64,000 nucleotides of DNA, from NCBI RefSeq assembly GCF_004519515.1, contig NZ_CP038145.1:1461001-1525000 (forward strand), given 5' to 3'. Below, in pieces: positions 57,657 to 64,000 of this stretch; positions within the stretch are counted from its first letter, which is position 1, and every line of letters begins with the position of its first letter. The notes under the pieces are model-generated. The model had not been told where the DNA came from and ran no database searches. It saw only the letters and a list, made by a program, of their open reading frames with translations. The stretch is from Actinobacillus indolicus. GTDB taxonomy: Bacteria > Pseudomonadota > Gammaproteobacteria > Enterobacterales > Pasteurellaceae. A program made the translations under genes and the position numbers.

Positions 57657-58925
57657 TTATAACACAGCTCCACCGAGACCGATAAATAATCCTGCAATTG
57701 CTGCACTCATTAAGTTAGAAAGAGAACCTGCAAGTACTGCTTTTAAACCCATGCGAGCAACATCACTACGACGATTTGGTGCCATACCACCTAAACCACC
57801 GATTAAGATAGCGATTGAACTAAAGTTTGCGAAACCACAAAGTGCAAAGGTAATAATTGCAATGGTTTTTTCACTTAATACAACGGTTGATTCAGGTTTT
57901 AAGTAGTTAACAAAGTCAACATAAGCAACGAATTCGTTAATTACTAATTTTTGTCCGATTAATGAACCTGCAACTTGTGCTTCAGCACCCCATGGAACAC
58001 CGATAACCCAAGCTAATGGTTGGAATACATAGCCAAATAATGATTGTAAGGTTACGCCTTCAAAGCCAACTAAGCCACCAATCCAGCCAATTAAACCATT
58101 TAACATGGCAATTAATGCAACGAATGAAATTAACATCGCACCCACATTCATCGCTAATTGCATACCAGAGAAGGTACCTACTGCTGCCGCTTCAATTACA
58201 TTAGACGGTTTGTCTTCAATATCTTCTTCTGCTAATTCATCTTTAAATGTTTCAGCTTGTGGATGAAGAATCTTAGCAAATAATAAACCGCCCGGTGCAG
58301 CCATGAATGATGCCGCAATTAAATAAGTTAATGGAACACCCATACCCGCGTAGCTAATCATCACGGCACCCGCTACAGACGCAACACCACCACACATTAC
58401 TGCGAATAATTCAGAGTTAGTCATTGATTTAATGTATGGTTTAACTAATAAAGGTGCTTCTGTTTGACCTACGAAGATATTTGCAGCTGCAGACATAGAT
58501 TCTGGTTTTGATGTGCCTAATACTTTTTGTAATGCACCACCGAGAATACGGATGACAAATTGCATAATACCTAAATAGTAGAGAACAGAAATAAGTGCAG
58601 AGAAGAAGATGATAGGAGGAAGAACACGGAGTGCGAAGACGAAACCACCGCCACCGAAGACTTCAAACATCTTATCGCTTACTAAGCCACCGAATAAGAA
58701 GCTGATACCATCATTACTATAGCCAATTACTGCGCTAACACCTTCAGCAGCAGCAAGTAAAGCTTGACGGCCAGCAGGGACATAAAGAATCAATGCACCA
58801 ATACCAATTTGGATGGCTAACGCACCAAATACAGTACGAAAGTTAATTGCTTTCTTATTATTAGAAAATAAGAATGCAATGAAAAGGAGTGCTGCAATGC
58901 CTACAAGGCTCATTAATGCATCCAT
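57657..58925 (-). CDS. nupC: Concentrative nucleoside transporter NupC
   Basis: A 422-residue CNT-family H+/nucleoside symporter with about ten helices. Signatures: GLVSDKMFEVFGGGGFVFALRVLPPIIFFSALISVLYYLG region (about 79-118), FVGQTEAPLLVKPYI (about 151-165, nucleoside and cation contacts) and the C-terminal FALCGFANFSSIAILIGGLGGMAPNRR (about 365-391). It feeds DeoC and DeoD encoded downstream. Divergent from nanE, sharing a 255-base region with a CRP-like site. Confidence 0.95.
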   Translation of the reverse strand: MDALMSLVGIAALLFIAFLFSNNKKAINFRTVFGALAIQIGIGALILYVPAGRQALLAAAEGVSAVIGYSNDGISFLFGGLVSDKMFEVFGGGGFVFALRVLPPIIFFSALISVLYYLGIMQFVIRILGGALQKVLGTSKPESMSAAANIFVGQTEAPLLVKPYIKSMTNSELFAVMCGGVASVAGAVMISYAGMGVPLTYLIAASFMAAPGGLLFAKILHPQAETFKDELAEEDIEDKPSNVIEAAAVGTFSGMQLAMNVGAMLISFVALIAMLNGLIGWIGGLVGFEGVTLQSLFGYVFQPLAWVIGVPWGAEAQVAGSLIGQKLVINEFVAYVDFVNYLKPESTVVLSEKTIAIITFALCGFANFSSIAILIGGLGGMAPNRRSDVARMGLKAVLAGSLSNLMSAAIAGLFIGLGGAVL

Positions 58926-59076
58926 TTTGAAACTACCTCTAAATGTGAAAATTGATGTTAATTTTTATATACAAAAATCAACGGGTAAAAAAGTTCCGTA
59001 ACTATACAGATTTTTTTTGTCAAAATCTTCAGTTTTTTCTTTTCTTGATAGAAAAGTCAGAGGCAAAATAAAAAAA

Positions 59077-59092
59077 TTTGATCCACATCTCA
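59077..59092. promoter_or_regulatory. CRP-like site between nupC and nanE
   Basis: TTTGATCCACATCTCA matches TGTGA-N6-TCACA at eight of ten defined positions. It is 89 bases from the nanE start and 152 from nupC; both sialic acid and nucleoside use are typical CRP targets. Confidence 0.5.
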
Positions 59093-59180
59093 CTTTTTAA
59101 TGCTATTGATTGCATTACTTCATTTGTAGGGGTATGCTTTGGAGCAAATTTTCTTTTTGCTTAATGCTAATGGAGTTTTT

Positions 59181-59876
59181 ATGTCGAGATTAACCAAACA
59201 ACAAATTTTAGAACAATTAAAAAATGGTTTAATTGCTTCTTGCCAACCTGTTGATGACGGTCCGATGGACTCGCCAGAGATTGTTGCAGCAATGGCAAAA
59301 GCATCAGTCATTGGCGGAGCAGCAGGGCTTCGTATTGAAGGCATTGATAATTTAAAAGCCGTGCGTAAAGTCGTTGATGTGCCGATTGTCGGTATCGTAA
59401 AACGTGATTTACCTGACAGCCCTGTTCGTATCACACCATTCTTACAAGATATTGATGATTTATATCACGCAGGGGCAGATATTATTGCCTTTGATGGTAC
59501 TGATCGTGTCCGTCCAACCACGATTGAAGCTTGTGCAAGACGTATCCAAGAGTTAGGGGCAATGTCAATGGCAGACTGCTCAAACTACAAAGAAGGTATG
59601 TATTGCCAAGAGTTAGGTGTAGATTTAATTGGTAGCACAATGTCAGGCTATACCGGCGGTGAAACCCCTGATGAGCCAGATGTACAACTGGTGCGTGATT
59701 TAGTTGCCAGTGGTTGTCGTGTAATGGCTGAAGGGCGTTACAACACCCCTGAGCTTGCGGCAGTTGCGATTGAAAATGGAGCTTATGCCGTGACAGTCGG
59801 CTCGGCATTAACTCGCCTTGAGCATATCGTAAGCTGGTTTGTGACCGCTATTGATAATCGCAAAACAGGAGCCTAA
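59181..59876 (+). CDS. nanE: N-acetylmannosamine-6-phosphate 2-epimerase NanE
   Basis: A 231-residue TIM-barrel enzyme that turns ManNAc-6-P into GlcNAc-6-P in sialic acid breakdown. Motifs: SCQPVDDGPMDSPEIVAAMA (about 17-36), GIVKRDLPDSPVRITP with catalytic Lys (about 70-85), DGTDRVRP and ADCSNYKEG. ATG at 59,181 has a GGAG ribosome site; an earlier in-frame Met lacks one. One base separates its stop from nanK. The other nan genes (nanA, nagAB, transporter) are not in the window. Confidence 0.96.
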   Translation: MSRLTKQQILEQLKNGLIASCQPVDDGPMDSPEIVAAMAKASVIGGAAGLRIEGIDNLKAVRKVVDVPIVGIVKRDLPDSPVRITPFLQDIDDLYHAGADIIAFDGTDRVRPTTIEACARRIQELGAMSMADCSNYKEGMYCQELGVDLIGSTMSGYTGGETPDEPDVQLVRDLVASGCRVMAEGRYNTPELAAVAIENGAYAVTVGSALTRLEHIVSWFVTAIDNRKTGA

Positions 59877-59877
59877 T

Positions 59878-60762
59878 ATGACCGCTTGTTTAGCCATTGA
59901 TGTGGGTGGAACCAAAATCGCCGCTGCTCTTGTTACCTTAAAGGGAAAAGAAGCAATAGTGGCAGAACGTATACAAATTCACACACCACAAAATCCAAGT
60001 GCGGAAGCCCTAGACAGTGCTTTGGCACAAATTTTAACGCAGTTCAAAGGGAAATTTGATCAGGTTTCGGTGGCTTCAACGGGAATTATTCAAAAAGGCA
60101 TTCTAACCGCACTTAACCCGAAAAATTTAGGTAATTTAGCGTTCTTTCCCCTTGAGCAAAGTGTTGCCAAGCATACGGATAAACCAATTACCTTGTTAAA
60201 TGATGCTCAAGCGGCAGGTTGTGCAGAATTTTTACGTCAAGATGATATTGAAAATTTTGCCTTTATTACCGTATCCACAGGTGTTGGGGGCGGCATTATC
60301 TTAAATCGCAAGCTCTTTACAGGTACAAACGGTATCGCAGGGCATATTGGACATAGCCTTGCTGATCCGAATGGGGAAGTATGTGGCTGTGGACGTGTTG
60401 GCTGTGTTGAAGCGGTAGCCGCAGGTCGAGCGATTGCTCGTGATGCATCTAAATGGGATAATCCGTGCGAACCGCCTGAAGTGTTTGAACGCTTTAGAGC
60501 AGGTGATCAACAAGCGGTCAGATTAGTGGAAAAATCTGCAAAAGCGATTGCTCACTTAATCGCAGATCTTAAAATTAGCCTTGATATTCAACGTGTTGCT
60601 TTAGGTGGAAGCGTGGGATTAGCAGAAGGTTATTTAGAAAAGGTGAAACAATTTCTTGCGGAAATGCCTGAAATTTATCGCCCTGATGTTGTGCCTGCGT
60701 ATTATGCCCAAGATGCTGGATTGATAGGTGCAGCTTGGTGGGCAGAAAATCAACATTGTTAA
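59878..60762 (+). CDS. nanK: N-acetylmannosamine kinase NanK
   Basis: A 294-residue ROK-family kinase that phosphorylates ManNAc. N-terminal ATP motif LAIDVGGTKIAAALV (about 5-19), the ROK signature with zinc ligands GHIGHSLADPNGEVCGCGRVGCVE (about 155-178) and the catalytic Asp in LLNDAQAAGCAE. ATG at 59,878 lies right after nanE with CAGGAG as ribosome site. Uptake-sequence cores lie at the very start and near 60,510. Confidence 0.95.
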   Translation: MTACLAIDVGGTKIAAALVTLKGKEAIVAERIQIHTPQNPSAEALDSALAQILTQFKGKFDQVSVASTGIIQKGILTALNPKNLGNLAFFPLEQSVAKHTDKPITLLNDAQAAGCAEFLRQDDIENFAFITVSTGVGGGIILNRKLFTGTNGIAGHIGHSLADPNGEVCGCGRVGCVEAVAAGRAIARDASKWDNPCEPPEVFERFRAGDQQAVRLVEKSAKAIAHLIADLKISLDIQRVALGGSVGLAEGYLEKVKQFLAEMPEIYRPDVVPAYYAQDAGLIGAAWWAENQHC

Positions 60763-60777
60763 TTTTTTGATTTAAGT

Positions 60778-60812
60778 AGGATCTGATAAGGAAAAAATCA
60801 GATCCTATTTAT
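60778..60812 (+). terminator. nanEK terminator
   Basis: 10-bp stem AGGATCTGAT / ATCAGATCCT with 9-base loop followed by a T-rich run (ATTTATTTTG). It separates nanEK from malT. Confidence 0.8.
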
Positions 60813-60862
60813 TTTGTAACAAAGTTTGCTACAATCCTCCCCATGATGTATTCGGAGGCAAA

Positions 60863-63580
60863 ATGCAAGTTGTAACAAAGCTCATACCTACCAAACTGAT
60901 TTCAAGTAAATCAACTCACAACCCACGCTCAGCAAATCAAAATATTGAGCGTAGTGAGCTTTTGAAAAAACTTGCAACTTCCCAACATTATCCTCTTACT
61001 GTTGTTATCGCTCCGGCTGGTTATGGCAAAACAACGTTGGTTTCTCAATGGAAAGAGCGTTTACTTGCAAAGAATGAGCCAGTTGCTTGGTTAGCTTTAG
61101 ATGAAAGCGATAATAATGCGGAACAGTTTTGTCACTATTTTTCTTCTGCATTGGCAAAAGCCACGGGTATTTCGTTAACGGGCATTACTTATAAAACTAA
61201 TTTAGTCGATTACTTGGGACAGCTATTAGTTTTGTTAGATAGCGTTCCTCGCCATTTTTATCTGATTATTGATGATTACCACCTAATTGAAAATCCAGAA
61301 ATCCATGATGCACTTCGTTTTTGGTTGAAACATCAACCCGACACGATGAGCCTTGTGCTACTTTCTCGCCTTACTCCTCCGTTAAGTATTACTAATTTAC
61401 GAATTCATGAAAAATTACTCGAAATCGATGTTCATCAGCTTGCCTTTACACCAGCAGAAACGCGCCAATTTTTCGAGCAAAAGCTAAACGAGCCTCTTAG
61501 TGATGAGGTTATTTTCGCTTTATGTGAGCGAGTAGAAGGGTGGGCAACGGCACTTCAACTAATGACATTTGCGATTAAGCAGAATGCGGAGCTTTTACAG
61601 TTCCCAGAAAAACTATTAACAAAGCTTAATCAGCAGCATATTGCTGACTATCTCAATGAAGAGGTTTTTCATTATGTCGATCCTGAAATCAAACGCTTTA
61701 TGCAACGTTGTGCGATTTTACGTTCAATGAATGAAAAGCTGGTCGTGGCACTTACTCAAGATGAAAACGGGGTCAAGCGGTTAGATGAACTAGAAAAATT
61801 GGGATTATTCATCACACGAATGACCCACGATGATGAAGAAATTTGGTGGAAATTTCACCCGATTTTAGCCGCCTATCTCTCGCAAAGTTGTCGCTTAGAA
61901 TTACCGAACGAATGGCAACAGCTACACCAAACTGCCGCCATGATGTGGCTAAAATTGGGCTATGGTTCAGAAGCACTCTATCATGCGCAAATGTTAGATG
62001 ATCCTCAAATGCTCTATCAAATATTACAGGAACATGGCTGGGCCTTATTCCATCAAGGGCAACTGAAATTATTAGAAGATTGTTTAGGTCATTTGCCTTC
62101 TACACAATTATGGCAAGATGAAAATTTAGTGCTTTTAAAAGCATGGCTTGCCCAGAGCCAGCATCGCCATCAAGAAGTAACGGGGATTTTGCAAAAATTT
62201 CAACCAAAGTCACCGCTTACAGAAAGTCTACAAGGGCGATTTGATGCACTTCGAGCGCAAGTGGCAATTAATGCAGGGGATGAAGAGCAAGCCTATGTGC
62301 TTGCTAATCAAGCGCTGGCTAATTTATCCGATGAATTTGGTTACGCACAAATTGTGGCAACCTCAGTTATTGGTGAAGCTCAACATTGTCGAGGTTACTT
62401 AAAAGAAGGGCTATCTTTAATGCAAAAAGTAGAAAAGATGGCTACCAGTCAGCGAGCCTATCATCATTGGCTTTGGTCGAAATTGCAACAATCCGAAATC
62501 CTGTCTGCCCAAGGTTTTTGGCAATCGGCCTATGATTTATTAAAAGAAACCACTTTACAAACTAAAGAGTTTCATCAAATCCCGATGAATGAATTTTTGC
62601 TACGCTTAAAAGGGCAAATTCTATGGGAATGGCATCATCTTGACCAAGCCGAAGCAATGGCGAATGCAGGGATCGAGGTGTTAGACAAGGAAGAAGAACG
62701 TATTCAAAGCCTTGCCTTATTAGCCAAAATTTCCCTAACCAAAGGTGACTTAAACAATGCAGAGCGTCTGATTGAGCAGTGCCGAATGCTACTGGCTCGT
62801 TGTTCACCCCATAAAGATTGGGTAACGGCACTTGATGAAATCCAGCTGATCTATTGGCAAATGCGTAATGAAACTCGCTATTTAGAAGGCTGGCTTGCTC
62901 AAGCGAATTTCCCTAGCCAAGAGCATAACCACTTTACCCAACGCCAATGGCGGAATATTGCCCGCTGTTACTTACTACAAGAAGATTACGAACAAGCGTT
63001 GCGTATTCTCAACAGCTTACTACGGACTACTGCGATTTTTAATTTAGTGAGTGATAGCCAACGCGCGTTAATTTTGCGTAATCGGGTTTATATGTTACAA
63101 GGAAAGCCTGATTTGGCTCAGCGTGATTTAATTCAAGCCTTGAATTTGAGTCAACAGACAAATTTTATTAGCGCATTTGTTATTGAAGGGGATCTGATAG
63201 CGCAACAAATTCGACACTTGTTGCAACTTAATGTATTAGAAGAACTTTCTACCCATAAAGCCCAATTTATTTTGCGCAGTATAAATCAGCATAATCGCCA
63301 TAAAATTGCACATTTTGATGAGGAGTTTGTCAAAAACTTGCTTGCCAATCCACAAGTGCCAGAACTGCTCAAAATCAGTCCGCTTACTCAACGAGAATGG
63401 CAAGTGTTAGGGTTAATTTATTCAGGTTATAGCAACGAACAGATCTCTCAAGAACTGGTGGTCGCAATGACTACCATCAAAACCCATATACGCAATCTCT
63501 ATCAGAAAATCGGTGTGGCAAATCGAGCAGAGGCTATAGAATATACACGAAGTTTACTAAGAATGATGGGATATAACTAA
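60863..63580 (+). CDS. malT: Maltose regulon activator MalT
   Basis: A 905-residue STAND ATPase transcription activator (E. coli MalT 901). N-terminal P-loop APAGYGKTTLVSQW (about 50-63) with the start MQVVTKLIPTKL typical of the family, Walker B LIIDDYHLI, NOD/winged-helix region, a TPR-like sensor domain (about 440-800), and a C-terminal LuxR-type helix-turn-helix (about 830-895: LTQREWQVLGLIYSGYSNEQ, then TTIKTHIRNLYQKIG). Activated by maltotriose and ATP. No mal operon is in the window. Ribosome site GGAGG. Confidence 0.95.
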   Translation: MQVVTKLIPTKLISSKSTHNPRSANQNIERSELLKKLATSQHYPLTVVIAPAGYGKTTLVSQWKERLLAKNEPVAWLALDESDNNAEQFCHYFSSALAKATGISLTGITYKTNLVDYLGQLLVLLDSVPRHFYLIIDDYHLIENPEIHDALRFWLKHQPDTMSLVLLSRLTPPLSITNLRIHEKLLEIDVHQLAFTPAETRQFFEQKLNEPLSDEVIFALCERVEGWATALQLMTFAIKQNAELLQFPEKLLTKLNQQHIADYLNEEVFHYVDPEIKRFMQRCAILRSMNEKLVVALTQDENGVKRLDELEKLGLFITRMTHDDEEIWWKFHPILAAYLSQSCRLELPNEWQQLHQTAAMMWLKLGYGSEALYHAQMLDDPQMLYQILQEHGWALFHQGQLKLLEDCLGHLPSTQLWQDENLVLLKAWLAQSQHRHQEVTGILQKFQPKSPLTESLQGRFDALRAQVAINAGDEEQAYVLANQALANLSDEFGYAQIVATSVIGEAQHCRGYLKEGLSLMQKVEKMATSQRAYHHWLWSKLQQSEILSAQGFWQSAYDLLKETTLQTKEFHQIPMNEFLLRLKGQILWEWHHLDQAEAMANAGIEVLDKEEERIQSLALLAKISLTKGDLNNAERLIEQCRMLLARCSPHKDWVTALDEIQLIYWQMRNETRYLEGWLAQANFPSQEHNHFTQRQWRNIARCYLLQEDYEQALRILNSLLRTTAIFNLVSDSQRALILRNRVYMLQGKPDLAQRDLIQALNLSQQTNFISAFVIEGDLIAQQIRHLLQLNVLEELSTHKAQFILRSINQHNRHKIAHFDEEFVKNLLANPQVPELLKISPLTQREWQVLGLIYSGYSNEQISQELVVAMTTIKTHIRNLYQKIGVANRAEAIEYTRSLLRMMGYN

Positions 63581-63621
63581 ATTTGCAAAAAATTGCGGTG
63601 ATCTTACCGCTTGTAAAAGTA

Positions 63622-63652
63622 AAAGTGCTATTCATTTGAATAGCACTTTATG
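63622..63652. terminator. Bidirectional terminator between malT and the transaldolase gene
   Basis: 13-bp stem AAAGTGCTATTCA / TGAATAGCACTTT with a 2-base loop, between convergent genes. An uptake-sequence core (63,606-63,614) lies just before it. Confidence 0.85.
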
Positions 63653-63660
63653 TATGAAGG

Positions 63661-64000
63661 TTAGAATTTCGCTAAAAGCATTGCTTCTAATTTCTCTTGG
63701 TCAATCGCAAATTTACGGATACCTTCCGCTAATTTCTCAACTGCCATCGCATCTTGGTTGTGTTCCCAATAGAATTCTGCTTCAGTCATTGGCGTTGGGC
63801 GAGCTTTCACTTCACCTTTGTACTCTAATTTACGCACTAATGGTGCTTCGCTTTCTTGTAACTCTTTTAATAATGCTGGAGCAATCGTCAAGCGGTCACA
63901 ACCGGCTAATTCTGTGATTTCACCTGCGTTACGGAAACTTGCACCCATCACTACTGTGTTATAGCCGTGTTGTTTGTAGTAGTTATAGATTGAAGTCACT
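63661..64000 (-). CDS. talB: Transaldolase, C-terminal part
   Basis: The last ~113 residues of a transaldolase, running off the right edge of the window (the frame is open at 64,000; the GTG at 63,997-63,999 is internal). TSIYNYYKQHGYNTVVMGASFRN and GCDRLTIAPALLKEL are the family's conserved C-terminal strands with the phosphate-binding Ser/Arg. It transfers a dihydroxyacetone unit in the non-oxidative pentose phosphate pathway, complementing zwf, pgl and gnd in this window. The catalytic Lys would be upstream of the visible part. Confidence 0.95.
   Translation of the reverse strand, partial: VTSIYNYYKQHGYNTVVMGASFRNAGEITELAGCDRLTIAPALLKELQESEAPLVRKLEYKGEVKARPTPMTEAEFYWEHNQDAMAVEKLAEGIRKFAIDQEKLEAMLLAKF

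Overview
The window is a stretch of Pasteurellaceae chromosome. Gene content points to this family (YchJ, TatABC, an ArcA/FNR-type anaerobic lifestyle, PflB/FocA, NanEK, ComE1-like protein). Dense copies of the DNA uptake signal core ACAAGCGGT (or its complement ACCGCTTGT) place it in the Actinobacillus pleuropneumoniae / Mannheimia / Haemophilus ducreyi uptake-sequence group rather than the H. influenzae group. The species cannot be fixed from the sequence alone. I saw no rRNA, tRNA, CRISPR array or prophage.

Layout. 1-5.9 kb: tail of a sodium-coupled amino-acid transporter with its tiny MetS subunit, ychJ, yidC, tatABC and hemB. 6-14.5 kb: glmS with its DeoR-type neighbour, rnr, an unusually long ComEA-like protein, panF-yhdT, metJ (with tandem met boxes) and acpP. 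14.8-25.8 kb: proS, carAB (PurR box upstream, REP doublet between the genes), a CyuA/YhaM-like desulfidase, chaA, a small lipoprotein and gnd. 25.9-32.6 kb: an AT-rich orphan membrane protein, a glutaredoxin-like protein, a YgeA-type racemase, a GNAT protein, pgl-zwf, cysQ, nudE and yqaA. With gnd, pgl and zwf the whole oxidative pentose phosphate branch is here.

32.7-38.1 kb is the anaerobic pyruvate module: FNR box, focA, pflB, a divergent S-adenosylhomocysteine-hydrolase-like gene, then pflA. 38.1-40.8 kb holds a LexA-box-controlled UmuD-like gene whose product has lost both protease residues, a secreted NlpC/P60 peptidase, nfo and a TorD-family chaperone. 41-50 kb: gltBD, tyrS, a pirin, yhhQ under a probable preQ1 riboswitch, and map. 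A complete, recently inserted IS256/IS1249-like element (51,037-52,126) lies between map and arcA. 52-64 kb: arcA, cdd, an EamA transporter, folB, plsY, the nucleoside cluster nupC-deoC-deoD, nanE-nanK, malT and the end of a transaldolase gene.

Most of the window is conserved core. The most interesting items are the protease-dead UmuD homologue under SOS control, the active-site-altered SAHH homologue wedged between pflB and pflA, and the finding that three intergenic hairpins (after metS, tyrS and plsY) look like decayed ends of the same IS family that is intact at 51 kb. Two of these are placed to act as transcription terminators.
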